From Corynebacterium sp. HMSC036D02 (GTDB lineage Bacteria > Actinomycetota > Actinomycetes > Mycobacteriales > Mycobacteriaceae), in NCBI RefSeq assembly GCF_001836165.1, contig NZ_KV827706.1, positions 97,659 through 161,658 on the forward strand: a DNA stretch of 64,000 nucleotides, read 5' to 3'. Below, one piece after another: positions 35,312 to 46,362 of the stretch. The notes below the pieces were generated by a model. It was given only the letters and a program-made list of their open reading frames with translations. It made no database searches and had not been told where the DNA came from. The number at the start of each line of letters is the position of its first letter. Position 1 is the first letter of the stretch. The translations under genes were made by a program, and so were the position numbers.

Positions 35312-36661
35312 ATGCTACGAACCATCGACCTGCGTGGAGAGGAACTAACCACCTCCCGGTTGCGCCGAGTCTTGCCGCGAGGGGGAACGGATGTGTCCTC
35401 GGTGATGGGCACCGTCATCCCCATGGTGGAGAAGGTACGCAAGGGTGGTGCGGCGGCGGCCCTCGACTTCGGCGAACAATTCGACGGAATCCGCCCCGCC
35501 GCGGTGCGAGTGCCTAAGGAGGAGCTGAAGAAGGCTGCCGAGGAACTGGATTCGAGTGTGCGAGCAGCCATCGAAGAATCTATCGCGCGCGTGCGCGCCG
35601 TTCACGCTGATCAGAAGCCGGCTTCACACACGACGACGCTGGCGCCAGGTGCGACGGTCACCGAGGTTTTCCAGCCCATTGAGCGCGTAGGGCTCTATGT
35701 TCCGGGCGGCAAGGCGGTGTATCCGTCTTCCGTCATTATGAATGCCGTCCCCGCTCAAGAAGCGGGCGCTGCGGCGATGGTCGTGGCTTCTCCGCCGCAG
35801 AAGGAATTCGGCGGCCTGCCGCACCCGACGGTGCTGGCCACGTGCCACATGCTGGGCGTGGATGATGTCTGGGCCGTCGGCGGCGGGCAAGCCATCGCAC
35901 TTTTGGCTTACGGCGATGATGAACCCATTACGGGTGAAGAAGCGCTGGAGCCTGTCGATATCATCACCGGTCCCGGCAACGTCTTTGTTGCTGCCGCTAA
36001 GCGCTCGGTGCAGGGAGTGGTGGGCATTGATGCGGAAGCTGGTCCTACCGAGATCGCCATCCTGGCCGACGAGACCGCTAACCCCGTCTACGTGGCCTAT
36101 GACCTCATTTCCCAGGCGGAGCACGATCCCATGGCTGCCTCCGTGCTCATCACCGATTCTGAGGACTTTGCCGCTGCGGTGAATGCGGAGGTAGCTCAGC
36201 GCTATACCGCCACAGCCAACGCCGAGCGCGCGGCTGAGGCATTGCGTGGAGAACAGTCCGGCATTGTCGTGGTCGACAATCTCGAGGCAGGTATCGCTGT
36301 CGCGGACGCCTATGCCGCTGAGCACTTGGAGGTTCACACGAAGAATGCCCGGGCAGTTGCGGAGCGCATCCGCCACGCCGGTGCAATCTTCGTTGGCGAT
36401 TATTCGCCCGTTCCGCTCGGTGATTACACCGCCGGTTCCAACCACGTTTTGCCTACCTCGGGAACCGCGCGGTTCAGCGCTGGGCTGTCGACGCACACCT
36501 TCCTACGCCCAGTCAACCTCATTGAGTATGACCGCGCAGCACTCGGCGAGGTAGCGCAGAATGTCATTGCCTTCGCCACCGCGGAGGCGCTGCCCGCCCA
36601 TGGTGAAGCAATTGCGGCACGATTCGCTGATGACACCGATACCCAGAAAGAAGAGGCTTAA
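35312..36661 (+). CDS. hisD: Histidinol dehydrogenase
   Basis: A 449-residue zinc enzyme that carries out the last two oxidations, L-histidinol to L-histidine. Conserved stretches include [62 protein letters not shown] and TYSP-type [17 protein letters not shown]. It opens the his operon and ends 3 bp before hisC. Confidence 0.97.
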   Translation: MLRTIDLRGEELTTSRLRRVLPRGGTDVSSVMGTVIPMVEKVRKGGAAAALDFGEQFDGIRPAAVRVPKEELKKAAEELDSSVRAAIEESIARVRAVHADQKPASHTTTLAPGATVTEVFQPIERVGLYVPGGKAVYPSSVIMNAVPAQEAGAAAMVVASPPQKEFGGLPHPTVLATCHMLGVDDVWAVGGGQAIALLAYGDDEPITGEEALEPVDIITGPGNVFVAAAKRSVQGVVGIDAEAGPTEIAILADETANPVYVAYDLISQAEHDPMAASVLITDSEDFAAAVNAEVAQRYTATANAERAAEALRGEQSGIVVVDNLEAGIAVADAYAAEHLEVHTKNARAVAERIRHAGAIFVGDYSPVPLGDYTAGSNHVLPTSGTARFSAGLSTHTFLRPVNLIEYDRAALGEVAQNVIAFATAEALPAHGEAIAARFADDTDTQKEEA

Positions 36662-37768
<1,107 letters not shown>

Positions 37769-37784
37769 AACGATGATGAATTGA

Positions 37785-37799
37785 GCCCACATTGTGGGC
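37785..37799. repeat. Palindrome between hisC and hisB
   Basis: GCCCACATTGTGGGC is a perfect 7-bp inverted repeat with a single central base in the only sizeable gap of the early his operon. It may be a processing or protein-binding site. Confidence 0.45.
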
Positions 37800-37827
37800 C
37801 CATGACTTGAAGAAGGAGCGTGGAGCA

Positions 37828-38460
37828 ATGAGTGCTGGCGACGCTGTACGTCACAACCATGGCGACCGCATTGGCCGCGCAGAGCGCGTCACTGGGGAGA
37901 CAAAGATCTCCGTAGAAATAAACCTCGATGGCACCGGCCAGGCGGATATTTCGACGGGGCTGCCGTTCTTTGACCACATGCTTAACGCTGTGTGCACCCA
38001 CGGCTCCTTCGATCTTCGCGTCCACGCTGAGGGCGATATTGACATCGATGCTCACCACACGGTCGAAGACACTGCTATCGTGCTGGGCCGCGCTTTTCTG
38101 GAGGCGTTGGGGGATAAGTCCGGAATCCGCCGTTTCGGGTCCCAGCTGCTGCCCATGGATGAGGCGCTGGTGGAAGCCGTCGTCGATATCTCAGGGCGCC
38201 CCTACTTCGTGATGAATGGCGAGCCGGAGAACATGGAGTGGCAGATTATCGGTGGGCACTACGCCACGGTTATCAACCGACACTTCTTCGAAACCTTTGC
38301 CACGCACTCGGCGACGACCTTGCACGTCAACGTGCGCTACGGCCGCGATCCGCACCACATCACGGAGGCCGAGTACAAGGCGGTGGCCCGTGCTCTGCGC
38401 CAGGCTACTGAGCAGGATCCGCGCGTGAACGGAGTTCCTTCGACGAAGGGAGCGCTCTAA
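37828..38460 (+). CDS. hisB: Imidazoleglycerol-phosphate dehydratase
   Basis: A 210-residue single-function HisB, dehydrating imidazole glycerol phosphate. The manganese-binding repeats appear as FFDHML and DAHHTVED, with [14 protein letters not shown] near the C-terminus. There is no fused phosphatase domain. ATG at 37828 follows GAAGGAGCG. The histidinol-phosphate phosphatase may instead be ImpA, encoded at 41369. Confidence 0.97.
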   Translation: MSAGDAVRHNHGDRIGRAERVTGETKISVEINLDGTGQADISTGLPFFDHMLNAVCTHGSFDLRVHAEGDIDIDAHHTVEDTAIVLGRAFLEALGDKSGIRRFGSQLLPMDEALVEAVVDISGRPYFVMNGEPENMEWQIIGGHYATVINRHFFETFATHSATTLHVNVRYGRDPHHITEAEYKAVARALRQATEQDPRVNGVPSTKGAL

Positions 38461-38465
38461 GACTT

Positions 38466-38648
38466 ATGAATGCAATGGTTCTCGTTCTCTTTCTGGTCGC
38501 CGGTTTGCTCGTCGGTGGTGCGTGGGCGGCTTACCAGAACGGGTCGGTGCTGATGACCGTGGTCGCGGGTGCACTCGCGGCGGTCTCCGTGGCCGCTGCC
38601 TTGGTGTGGTTCCTTGACATCTTCTCAGCAGGATTGGCGGCGAAGTGA
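38466..38648 (+). CDS. Small membrane protein inside the his operon
   Basis: A 60-residue protein with two hydrophobic helices (about residues 3-22 and 29-56) and very short loops. It begins 5 bp after hisB and overlaps the MFS start by 4 bp, so it is certainly part of the transcript. No family recognised. Confidence 0.7.
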   Translation: MNAMVLVLFLVAGLLVGGAWAAYQNGSVLMTVVAGALAAVSVAAALVWFLDIFSAGLAAK

Positions 38649-39919
38649 CGGAAAAGACCCCTCAGAGCGTATGGAAGGTTGCTGGCTTTAGGGAAACCAT
38701 GATCGCGGTGGTTTCCGCTTTTGGCGCGTGGTCGGTTTTGCTGCCCGTGGTGCCGCTGGCCGTGCTGGATTCCGGCGGTTCCGCGACATTGGCTGGTGCC
38801 ACGACTGGCGTGTTCATGCTGGCCACAGTACTTACCCAGATGGCAACTCCGATGTTGCTGCGTATCTTTGGCTATCGCCCGATTATGGCAGCCTCGGCGC
38901 TGTTGCTGGGGCTGCCGGCGTTGGGGCACATGCTGGGCGACGTCGCCCCGATCGCCCTGGGCTTCTCCGCCCTGCGCGGAATCGGCTTCGGTGCGCTCAC
39001 GGTGGCGGAGAACGCACTCATCGCGGAAATCACGCCACGGCGCCTTCTGGGCAAGGCCACCGGTATCTTCGGGTTGTTCATCGGAGCGGCGCAAATGGCC
39101 TTCTTACCTTTGGGTCTTGCGGTGGCTTCAGCCTTCAACTACAAAACGGTGTATCTTCTGGCCGCTGGCCTTGGCCTACTGGGATTCTTCACGTGCATTC
39201 TGGTACCCCAAATCAAGGCAGCTCCAGTGGGCTTGCCGGATCCCACGGACACCACTCCGCGGGCACCAATGTGGAAGCTCGTGCTCGTCCCCGCGCTGGC
39301 CCTGACCAGTTTCTCCGTGAGCTACGGCGTGGCCTCCAACTTCATTTCCCCGGCGGTGCGCGAGCTGGACCCTGAGCGCGGCGCTGTCTTGGGCGGTCTC
39401 ATGCTGTCGGTGATCGGTGGCTCGGCCATGATCGCACGCTATGTGGCCGGTGTGGTGGCGGACCGAGTGGGCCAGCCAGGCACGCTGATGATTCCCGCTC
39501 AGGCTTTCTCAGTCTTTGGTGTGGGTCTCATCGCCGCCGTGCTGTGGCAAGAATGGTCGGTATGGCTGCTTGTCTTCGGCACTGTCATCTATGGTGCGGG
39601 TTTCGGCATCGTGCAAAACGAGGCCTTGTTGTCGATGTTTGACCGTCTCCCGCGCGAGCGTCTCTCGGAGGGCTCTGCGGTGTGGAATATCTTCTATGAC
39701 GGTGGAACCGGCCTTGGTTCGACGGTTCTCGGCGCTGTCGTGGCTATGTCCGGATATGATGGCGCCTTCGCCGCCGGCGCTGCCATCATCGCGGTGGGCC
39801 TGCTCATGTCCACGGCTGACCGCGCCTTGGGCAAAACCCGTGTGAGCGAGCTGAATGATATTCAGACTCGCCTGCGCATGATTAGAAGGCCGAAGAGGCC
39901 CGGAAAGGAAGCACGATGA
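38645..39919 (+). CDS. MFS transporter inside the his operon
   Basis: A 424-residue major facilitator with about 12 helices. Internal repeats include [18 protein letters not shown] and RFG-like [12 protein letters not shown] between helices 2 and 3. GTG start overlaps the small membrane gene; the stop overlaps the hisH ATG (ATGA). An MFS gene at this position is also known in the C. glutamicum his cluster. The substrate is unknown; export of histidine or an intermediate is a reasonable but untested idea. Confidence 0.9.
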   Translation: MTEKTPQSVWKVAGFRETMIAVVSAFGAWSVLLPVVPLAVLDSGGSATLAGATTGVFMLATVLTQMATPMLLRIFGYRPIMAASALLLGLPALGHMLGDVAPIALGFSALRGIGFGALTVAENALIAEITPRRLLGKATGIFGLFIGAAQMAFLPLGLAVASAFNYKTVYLLAAGLGLLGFFTCILVPQIKAAPVGLPDPTDTTPRAPMWKLVLVPALALTSFSVSYGVASNFISPAVRELDPERGAVLGGLMLSVIGGSAMIARYVAGVVADRVGQPGTLMIPAQAFSVFGVGLIAAVLWQEWSVWLLVFGTVIYGAGFGIVQNEALLSMFDRLPRERLSEGSAVWNIFYDGGTGLGSTVLGAVVAMSGYDGAFAAGAAIIAVGLLMSTADRALGKTRVSELNDIQTRLRMIRRPKRPGKEAR

Positions 39920-40551
39920 GCTCACACGACGTAGTAGTCCTAGATTATGGCGCTGGCAATGTTCGGTCGGCAGTGCGCGCGCTGGAGCGGGTTGGTGCCA
40001 CCGTTACGGTGACCGCAGACCCGAAACTAGCTGTAGAGGCCGATGGCTTGTTGGTACCCGGTGTAGGCGCTTTCGCTGCCTGCATGGAGGGGCTGCGCGC
40101 TGCACAGGGGCCGCGAATCATTGGTCAGCGATTGGCTGGTGGTCGCCCGGTTCTGGGGATTTGCGTAGGCATGCAGATTCTCTTTGAGTCCGGCACCGAA
40201 CACGGCGTGCACACCGAAGGTTGCGGGGAGTGGCCGGGGGAGGTCACTCGCTTGCAGGCGCCCGTCCTCCCGCACATGGGATGGAATACCGTGGAGCTTC
40301 CTAGCGGAAGCCGCATGTTTGAAGGCGTGAGCGTAGAGGATCGCTTTTATTTCGTGCATTCCTATGCCGCGCGGAACTGGGAGCTCGAGACCGAAATTAC
40401 GGAGCCGCCGAAGGTGGCGTGGTCTGAGTACGGCGGTGACCGTTTTGTCGCTGCGGTAGACAATGGCGCATTGTGGGCCACCCAATTTCACCCGGAGAAA
40501 TCTGGTGACGTTGGTTCGCAGCTGCTGAAGAACTGGATAGGAACGCTTTAA
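39916..40551 (+). CDS. hisH: Imidazole glycerol phosphate synthase, glutamine amidotransferase subunit
   Basis: A 211-residue class I glutaminase supplying ammonia to HisF. The nucleophilic cysteine is in [13 protein letters not shown] (about 82) and the catalytic His-Glu in TQFHPEKSG near the C-terminus. ALDYGAGN-type start [18 protein letters not shown] is typical. Its ATG overlaps the MFS stop. Confidence 0.97.
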   Translation: MSSHDVVVLDYGAGNVRSAVRALERVGATVTVTADPKLAVEADGLLVPGVGAFAACMEGLRAAQGPRIIGQRLAGGRPVLGICVGMQILFESGTEHGVHTEGCGEWPGEVTRLQAPVLPHMGWNTVELPSGSRMFEGVSVEDRFYFVHSYAARNWELETEITEPPKVAWSEYGGDRFVAAVDNGALWATQFHPEKSGDVGSQLLKNWIGTL

Positions 40552-40568
40552 AGAGCCTGCGTGAAAGG

Positions 40569-40574
40569 TAGACT
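40569..40574 (+). promoter_or_regulatory. -10 of hisA (internal leaderless promoter)
   Basis: TAGACT lies 7 bp before the hisA ATG at 40582, 30 bp after hisH, so part of the his cluster can be transcribed from an internal start. Confidence 0.55.
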
Positions 40575-40581
40575 ACCCACC

Positions 40582-41364
40582 ATGAGTTTTACACTGTTGC
40601 CCGCGGTTGATGTCGTTGATGGTCAGGCAGTTCGCCTCGATCAAGGAGAGGCCGGAACCGAGAAATCCTATGGCTCGCCGCGTGAGGCTGCCCTGAAGTG
40701 GCAGGCTCAGGGGGCGCAGTGGCTGCATGCAGTCGATTTGGACGCTGCTTTCGGCCGCGGATCCAACCATGAACTGCTTGCCGAAATCACCACGAGCGTG
40801 GACCTGAACGTGGAGCTGACCGGCGGGATTCGAGATGATGAGACCCTGGCCCGGGCTCTCGCTACCGGTGCGCGCCGCGTCAATATTGGTACCGCGGCCT
40901 TGGAGAACCCCGACTGGATTGCCAAGGCCCTGGCAGAACACGGTGACCGTATCGCAGTGGATTTGGCGGTCCGCCTGATAGATGGCGAGTGGCGTACGCG
41001 AGGTAACGGCTGGGTATCCGATGGCGGCGACCTTTGGGAGGTCCTCGAACGCCTCGACGCGGCTGGTTGTACTCGCTTTGTAGTAACGGATGTGTCCAAG
41101 GACGGTACGTTGCAGGGCCCCAACATTGAGTTGCTGCGTGAGGTCGCGGCCGCCACGGAAGCCAAGGTCACTGCCTCCGGCGGGATTTCTACCCTGGATG
41201 ATCTACGTGAGTTGGCCCTCTACGAAAATGAAGGAATTGATTCCGCCATCATTGGTAAGGCTCTCTATGAGGAGCGCTTCACGCTGGAGGAGGCCCTCGC
41301 TGCCGTCGCAGAGGTGACCCCGCTGCCGGAAGAGGAATACATCGACCCGATCGAGGAGAGGTAG
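40582..41364 (+). CDS. hisA: ProFAR isomerase (HisA/PriA)
   Basis: A 260-residue beta/alpha barrel isomerising ProFAR to PRFAR. The catalytic aspartates are in [14 protein letters not shown] (early strand) and [15 protein letters not shown] (late strand). In actinobacteria that lack a separate TrpF this enzyme can be the bifunctional PriA; here that depends on whether a trpF exists elsewhere. The C-terminal tail ([14 protein letters not shown]) is slightly longer than usual. A longer frame from 40561 is less likely because it includes the -10 element. Confidence 0.95.
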   Translation: MSFTLLPAVDVVDGQAVRLDQGEAGTEKSYGSPREAALKWQAQGAQWLHAVDLDAAFGRGSNHELLAEITTSVDLNVELTGGIRDDETLARALATGARRVNIGTAALENPDWIAKALAEHGDRIAVDLAVRLIDGEWRTRGNGWVSDGGDLWEVLERLDAAGCTRFVVTDVSKDGTLQGPNIELLREVAAATEAKVTASGGISTLDDLRELALYENEGIDSAIIGKALYEERFTLEEALAAVAEVTPLPEEEYIDPIEER

Positions 41365-41368
41365 GCCT

Positions 41369-42172
41369 ATGGCCCCGATGACAGGACCTTCAGCGTCGGA
41401 CCCACGCGAGCTTGTTGCCTTTGCGGAAGCAGCGGTGGACCACGTTGATGATCTCTTTCGCAGGGGCCTCGGTGCAGCGCCCGCGCGTTTCAAGGGCGAA
41501 GGGGACTTTGCCACCGAGGTAGATCTGGTCATTGAGCAGCAGCTGCGCCAAACGCTAAGTCAGCTCACTGGCATCCCGGTGCTCGGCGAGGAATACGGGG
41601 GAGACCTCCAAGAAACGATCTGGGTCGTGGACCCAGTGGACGGGACCGCGAACTATTCTGCGGGAAATCCGTGCTGTGGAATTCTTGTAGCACTCTTGCA
41701 CGAAGCAAAGCCCGTCGTCGCAGTTGCAGGTTTTCCGTTGCTGAACCGTCGTGTCGTTGCGGCGCAAGGCATGCCGCTGCGCACCAGCGGCGGCCCCTCG
41801 ACCGGTTTCGGGGGCGGCGAAGAGGCTCAGGGCTTCGACGAGGCTCGCGGCCACGTGGGCTGTTCCTCACACCTGCCGACCGGCCTGTTCAATGACCTCC
41901 GAGAAACCGGGTTGCGTCCCCGCATGACTGGGTCGGTGGGGCTGGACAATGCCTTCGTGGCCCAGGGCGTGTTTGATGGTGCGGTGAATTTCTCGCCGCA
42001 CCCATGGGATAACGCGGCGGGTGCGCTCATGATCAAGGCCGCCGGTGGCCGCGTGAGCGATCCAGAAGGAAATGAGTGGACCGCCAATTCGAAGGGCTTT
42101 GTGGGAGGGACCCCGCAGGTCCATGCCACAATTCTGGATGCCATCGCCCGAAATCCTCGTGGGGAGCGCTAG
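41369..42172 (+). CDS. impA: Inositol-monophosphatase-family phosphatase (ImpA/HisN-like)
   Basis: A 267-residue metal-dependent phosphatase. Metal-binding motifs are GEEYGG, WVVDPVDGTANYS and HPWDNAAGALMIKAAGG. An alternative start is Met4 at 41378. It lies within the his cluster where C. glutamicum carries impA. Some actinobacterial members of this family serve as histidinol-phosphate phosphatase (HisN), which would fill the step missing from the single-function HisB; inositol phosphate is the alternative substrate. Confidence 0.93.
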   Translation: MAPMTGPSASDPRELVAFAEAAVDHVDDLFRRGLGAAPARFKGEGDFATEVDLVIEQQLRQTLSQLTGIPVLGEEYGGDLQETIWVVDPVDGTANYSAGNPCCGILVALLHEAKPVVAVAGFPLLNRRVVAAQGMPLRTSGGPSTGFGGGEEAQGFDEARGHVGCSSHLPTGLFNDLRETGLRPRMTGSVGLDNAFVAQGVFDGAVNFSPHPWDNAAGALMIKAAGGRVSDPEGNEWTANSKGFVGGTPQVHATILDAIARNPRGER

Positions 42173-42293
42173 GCTTCGGCACTAGACCCCAGCGTTGGAA
42201 TTGGGCGCTGAAACCGGACGTAGTTTTTAGTATTCGGCAGTTTCCATACGGACTGCCTCTCATCTGACCTTTAGTTTTAGGAGGATGGTCACC

Positions 42294-43058
42294 ATGGCAC
42301 TTGCCGTGCGCGTGATCCCGTGTCTTGACGTTGATAATGGCCGCGTGGTCAAAGGCGTGAACTTCGAAAACCTGCGTGATGCCGGTGACCCAGTGGAGTT
42401 GGCTGCCCGCTATGGACAGGTGGGTGCTGATGAGCTGACCTTCCTCGACGTCTCCGCATCAAAGGATGGTCGCGGCACCATGCTCGATGTGGTGCGCCGT
42501 ACGGCCGATCAAGTTTTCATCCCGCTGACCGTTGGTGGTGGCGTCAGGTCGGTGGATGATGTCCGTGAGCTGCTCCGCGCCGGCGCGGACAAGGTCTCGG
42601 TAAATTCCTCTGCTATCGCGCGCCCGGAGTTGCTGCGCGAACTGGCAGATGTCTTTGGTTCCCAGTGCATTGTGCTTTCGGTGGATGCTCGCCGCGCAGC
42701 AGATTTTCCCAGTGGCTTTGAGGTCACCACGCATGGCGGAACGCGCTCGGCGGGACTCGACGCCGTGGAGTGGGCCAAGCGCGGTGAGGAATTGGGGGTT
42801 GGTGAGATTCTGCTGAACTCCATGGATGGGGACGGCACCAAGGCGGGCTTCGACATCGAACTGATTGAGGCGGTGCGTGCGGCGGTGTCCGTGCCGATCA
42901 TCGCTTCTGGCGGAGCGGGTAAGGCCGAGCATTTCCCACCGGCCGTTGATGCCGGAGCAGATGCCGTGCTTGCGGCCAGCATCTTCCACTTCGGTGAGGT
43001 AGAGATCTCTGAGGTTAAGGAAGCGCTCGCGGCAGCAGGGAAGGAGGTTCGCCAGTGA
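42294..43058 (+). CDS. hisF: Imidazole glycerol phosphate synthase, cyclase subunit
   Basis: A 254-residue beta/alpha barrel that, with HisH, forms IGP and AICAR. The catalytic aspartates are in [15 protein letters not shown] and [16 protein letters not shown] at 42294 is preferred to 42285 because AGGAGG abuts the latter; spacing to 42294 is 9 bp. The preceding 120-bp gap contains a -10-like TAGTAT at about 42228, so another internal promoter is possible. The stop overlaps hisI. Confidence 0.97.
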   Translation: MALAVRVIPCLDVDNGRVVKGVNFENLRDAGDPVELAARYGQVGADELTFLDVSASKDGRGTMLDVVRRTADQVFIPLTVGGGVRSVDDVRELLRAGADKVSVNSSAIARPELLRELADVFGSQCIVLSVDARRAADFPSGFEVTTHGGTRSAGLDAVEWAKRGEELGVGEILLNSMDGDGTKAGFDIELIEAVRAAVSVPIIASGGAGKAEHFPPAVDAGADAVLAASIFHFGEVEISEVKEALAAAGKEVRQ

Positions 43059-43465
43059 AGGAACACAATGAAAGCAGCGGACACGGAAGCACTGATTCAG
43101 AGGCCGTAGGGGACTATGAGCTGAGTGAAGAGATTGCTCAGCAGCTTAAGCGCAACGAGGCGGGCTTGGTTCCGGCCATTGTGCAATCGGAGCGCGGAGA
43201 AGTGCTCATGCTGGCCTGGATGGATGATCATGCCTTGGCCTATACGTTGGCGACGCGTCGTGGAACCTATTATTCACGCTCACGCCGCGAATATTGGATT
43301 AAGGGCCTGACGTCCGGCAATACCCAAGAGGTGGTGGGTGCGCGTTTAGACTGCGATGGAGACACCGTCTTGCTGACCGTGCGTCAGCACGGCGGCGCGT
43401 GCCATACCGGGGACCGCACGTGCTTCGATGCACGCAATCTCTTCGGAGAGGAGAACAATGGCTAA
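43055..43465 (+). CDS. hisI: Phosphoribosyl-AMP cyclohydrolase
   Basis: A 136-residue single-function HisI opening the adenine ring of PR-AMP. Metal-site motifs are [17 protein letters not shown] and [10 protein letters not shown], with [11 protein letters not shown] upstream. No HisE domain is fused. The N-terminus carries about 30 extra polar residues. GTG overlaps the hisF stop; the stop overlaps the next gene by 8 bp. Confidence 0.96.
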   Translation: MKEHNESSGHGSTDSEAVGDYELSEEIAQQLKRNEAGLVPAIVQSERGEVLMLAWMDDHALAYTLATRRGTYYSRSRREYWIKGLTSGNTQEVVGARLDCDGDTVLLTVRQHGGACHTGDRTCFDARNLFGEENNG

Positions 43466-44117
43466 GCGCACTGAAACAAAGCGCAGTGGAGCTAAACGCA
43501 TCGGACCAGTGTTGATGTTCGTTGGCGCCATCCTGTTGTGGCTGTCTTCCCGCATGACGTGGGTGTCGGCGGCGGTCGAAGACGATAAGGCCGGTTCGAG
43601 TGTTGCGGAATTATCTGGTTCCTTGTGGTCTCTTGAGCTCATTGCGCTCAGCGTCGTGGTGCTCGCTGGCGGTGTGGCAGCCTTTGCGCTGCGGCGCACG
43701 GGCCGTCGAATTGTCTCTGTCCTCACCGCACTCGCCGCGGCGGCTGCCGGATGGCGCCCGGTTGCGCTGTTGACTGCCGGCCCCGAGGCGGAGCGTGCTC
43801 AAGAGTTGCTGCAGGGAGGAACGAACGATACCTCCGTGGATTCCGCAACCATTTCGGATTGGGCCACTGTTCTCACCGCTGATGCATCGACCGCTGGCCC
43901 CGTGCTGGCTATCGTCGGTGCGGCGCTCGCCCTCTTCGGCGCGGTCATGGTGGCGAGCAATCCGGGGGCTGATAAGCCCCGTTCCACCAAATATGAAACC
44001 CCGGCGGTACGCCAGGAACGCCTGCAGGAAGATCTTGAAACCTCCCAGGACTCCGGCCGTGTGATGTGGGATGCCCTGGACGCCGATATTGACCCTACCG
44101 ATCCCCGGTCTACCTAG
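43458..44117 (+). CDS. Trp biosynthesis-associated membrane protein (TIGR02234-like)
   Basis: A 219-residue membrane protein with about four helices and charged termini. In mycobacteria and related genera a protein of this type lies between trpE and trpC downstream of hisI. The same relative position is kept here although trpE, trpB and trpA are missing, supporting the assignment. ATG at 43458 is in GAGGAGAACAATGG; the frame overlaps hisI by 8 bp, so translation is coupled. Its function is unknown. Confidence 0.85.
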   Translation: MAKRTETKRSGAKRIGPVLMFVGAILLWLSSRMTWVSAAVEDDKAGSSVAELSGSLWSLELIALSVVVLAGGVAAFALRRTGRRIVSVLTALAAAAAGWRPVALLTAGPEAERAQELLQGGTNDTSVDSATISDWATVLTADASTAGPVLAIVGAALALFGAVMVASNPGADKPRSTKYETPAVRQERLQEDLETSQDSGRVMWDALDADIDPTDPRST

Positions 44118-44287
44118 GCATGGCAGCCACGTGAGCCGTGGCTACATTTCCTGCTTTAGAGAGTGGTCTTAGCGCGGAATCGGGTGCCCCAGATTTCTTG
44201 TTAGAGGCAAGGGCGCGCTAGCCTAAGTGTGATCTCAAACGCCCTTGTTTCTTTCTTTGAGTTTCCTTCGGGGAAGGGAGGTGCTCC

Positions 44288-45115
44288 ATGCCTACCCCGA
44301 TTGCCGTCGATCATCTTGTGGCCGGCGTACTAGCTGATGTAGCCGCACGGGAGGCGCGCGTCCCTTTCAAGGAAGTTAAAGCGCGGTCTCGAGACATGGA
44401 CGCGCCGCGCGATACCGCCCAGGCCTTACTGCGCTCGGGGTGTTCTATCATCACCGAAATCAAGCGCGCCGTGCCTTATGGGGGAGAAATCGTCCACCTA
44501 GACGGGCCGCACTCCGTCGGGACCCTGGCACGAAAGCTGGAGGAAGCAGGCGTGCACGTCATGGCCTGCCAGACAGACAGGCGCCGCTTTCATGGCTCCC
44601 TGGAGGACATGCGTGTTGCCCGCGCTGCGATCGACATTCCTATGCTGTGCCGTGACACCATTGTTGATCCCTATCAGATTCATGAAGCGCGGTGTTATGG
44701 GGCGGATGCGATTCCCTTACAGGTGGAGTTGCTTGATCAGGCTCGCCTCGAGTCGCTCCTCGACCGCGTAGAGTCCCTCGGGATGACAGCCATCCTGGAA
44801 GTACGCACGTGCGCTGAGGTGGATCGCGTTATCAAAGCAGGGGGTACTGTTGTGGCGATCAATGCGTGGTCTTTGGCCTCCGATGCACTTAATCGGGAGG
44901 CCTTTTCTACTATTTCACCGGGTCTTCCTGAGAGCATTACACGTATTGCCGTGGGCGGCGTTAATAGTCCGCGTAACGTGCTGTCCTATGCCTCGCAGGG
45001 AGCCGATGCCATTCTCGTCGGTGAGTCCATCATGGCGGCCCAGGACCCGATGGCTTTGGCCCGCTCCTTAGTGGCTGCCGGCCAGCATCCGGCGTGCCCT
45101 TCGCGCAGAAGCTAG
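44288..45115 (+). CDS. Degenerate TrpC-like (indole-3-glycerol-phosphate synthase family) protein
   Basis: A 275-residue beta/alpha barrel clearly related to TrpC (EIKR, IVDPYQI, ILEV). The family catalytic pattern is only partly kept. Glu57 and Lys59 (TEIKR), Glu171 and Asn192 remain. The SPS loop is replaced by AVPYGG (61-66), the lysine of the RKDF-type motif is Arg122 in CRDT, and the late Glu-Ser of ESGI is VGGV (222-225). IGPS activity is therefore doubtful. ATG follows GAAGGGAGG. The position between the TIGR02234-like gene and lgt equals that of trpC in mycobacteria. Confidence 0.85.
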   Translation: MPTPIAVDHLVAGVLADVAAREARVPFKEVKARSRDMDAPRDTAQALLRSGCSIITEIKRAVPYGGEIVHLDGPHSVGTLARKLEEAGVHVMACQTDRRRFHGSLEDMRVARAAIDIPMLCRDTIVDPYQIHEARCYGADAIPLQVELLDQARLESLLDRVESLGMTAILEVRTCAEVDRVIKAGGTVVAINAWSLASDALNREAFSTISPGLPESITRIAVGGVNSPRNVLSYASQGADAILVGESIMAAQDPMALARSLVAAGQHPACPSRRS

Positions 45116-45156
45116 GCGCGTTGTAGCGGCCGTCTTTTTCAGGCACACTATTTCCC

Positions 45157-46065
45157 GTGCAGATTTACTACCTCGCCAACATTCCCTCTCCGCCTCAAGG
45201 CGTGTGGCATCTCGGCCCAGTTCCTATTCGTGCGTATGCCATGTGCATTATCGTCGGCATCCTCGTCGCGCTGTGGATGACTCTGCGCCGCTATACTGCC
45301 CGGGGTGGAAACCCGGATGTGGTCTGGGATGCTGCCTTGGTGGTGATCCCGGCCGGCATCATTGGCGGCCGCCTCTATCACGTGATTACGGATAATGATA
45401 AGTACTTCTGTTCCACGTGTGATCCTCTCGACGCACTGAAAATCACCAACGGCGGACTGGGTATTTGGGGCGCAGTGGCTCTTGGCGCGGTCGCCGTGTG
45501 GCTCATGTTCAAAGTCAAGGGCATCCCTTTGGGGCCGTTTGCGGATGCCGTCGCCCCCGGACTCATATTGGCGCAGGCTATCGGCCGACTAGGCAATTGG
45601 TTCAACCAGGAACTCTATGGTCGTGAGACCACCGTCCCGTGGGCACTTGACATTTATTATCGCGTGAATGAAAGCGGTGAATACGCGCCGATCAGTGGCC
45701 GCTCGACCGGGGAAGTAATCACTTCGGTGCATCCGACATTCCTCTATGAGCTGCTGTGGAACGTGGCGGTGTGCGTGTTCCTGCTGTGGGCCCACAAGGC
45801 ATTCAAGCTCGGCCATGGTCGTGTGTTTGCGCTGTATGTCGCCGGATATACAGCGGGGCGCTTCGTTGTAGAAAACATGCGTGCTGACGATGCCACGCTC
45901 ATCTTTGGCCTGCGTGTCAATGTCATCGTATCGGTGGTCTGCTTTGTTGTAGCACTCATCGTGTATTTCCGGTTGCCGCGAGGCCAGGAAACGCCAGAAG
46001 AGGTGGACCCGGCCCGTGCCGCCGACGTCGGTGACAGCGTCGGAGCCGCTGACTCACAAAGGTGA
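45157..46065 (+). CDS. lgt: Prolipoprotein diacylglyceryl transferase
   Basis: A 302-residue inner-membrane enzyme transferring diacylglycerol to the lipobox cysteine. The conserved signature [13 protein letters not shown] is clear, with [10 protein letters not shown] and [10 protein letters not shown] upstream and about seven helices. A CACACT element lies 7 bp before the GTG, so a leaderless start is possible. It acts before LspA (13208) on the lipoproteins encoded in the window. The C-terminal tail is acidic and Ala/Asp-rich. Confidence 0.96.
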   Translation: MQIYYLANIPSPPQGVWHLGPVPIRAYAMCIIVGILVALWMTLRRYTARGGNPDVVWDAALVVIPAGIIGGRLYHVITDNDKYFCSTCDPLDALKITNGGLGIWGAVALGAVAVWLMFKVKGIPLGPFADAVAPGLILAQAIGRLGNWFNQELYGRETTVPWALDIYYRVNESGEYAPISGRSTGEVITSVHPTFLYELLWNVAVCVFLLWAHKAFKLGHGRVFALYVAGYTAGRFVVENMRADDATLIFGLRVNVIVSVVCFVVALIVYFRLPRGQETPEEVDPARAADVGDSVGAADSQR

Positions 46066-46072
46066 CAGTCGC

Positions 46073-46098
46073 AGCGCCTAGCGACAGATTTAGGCGCT
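46073..46098 (+). repeat. Hairpin after lgt
   Basis: AGCGCCTA (46073-46080) and TAGGCGCT (46091-46098) are perfect arms with a 10-base loop starting 7 bp after the lgt stop codon. No T-run follows, so it is a candidate weak terminator or RNA-stability element. Confidence 0.5.
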
Positions 46099-46362
46099 GA
46101 GATTTCGGGAAGTAGCCGGGATCACACAATGTTCTAAGACGACTTGACCGAGAGTCTCGAGCTTCGGGCGCAAGGACATAAAATGCCCAGATGTGCCCGG
46201 TTATTCCCGGTTGTTGCCGAATCGGAAGGGGCTGCAACAGTCGCCGGGGAAGCCTGATTCAAGGGCCAAAACATGGTGTGAGCTTCATTCGTGGTGGCCA
46301 AGACCAGCAAAGCGGGGTAGTTTGGGAACCGTTAGAAACTCCCGATGTGAATAAGGCACTCC
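46099..46362. other. lgt-pyk intergenic region
   Basis: This 264-bp stretch has no convincing gene. It holds a -10-like TAAAAT (46179-46184) and a second TAGAAA near 46334, either of which could drive pyk; the first would leave a leader of about 170 bases. No riboswitch fold was recognised. Confidence 0.4.
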
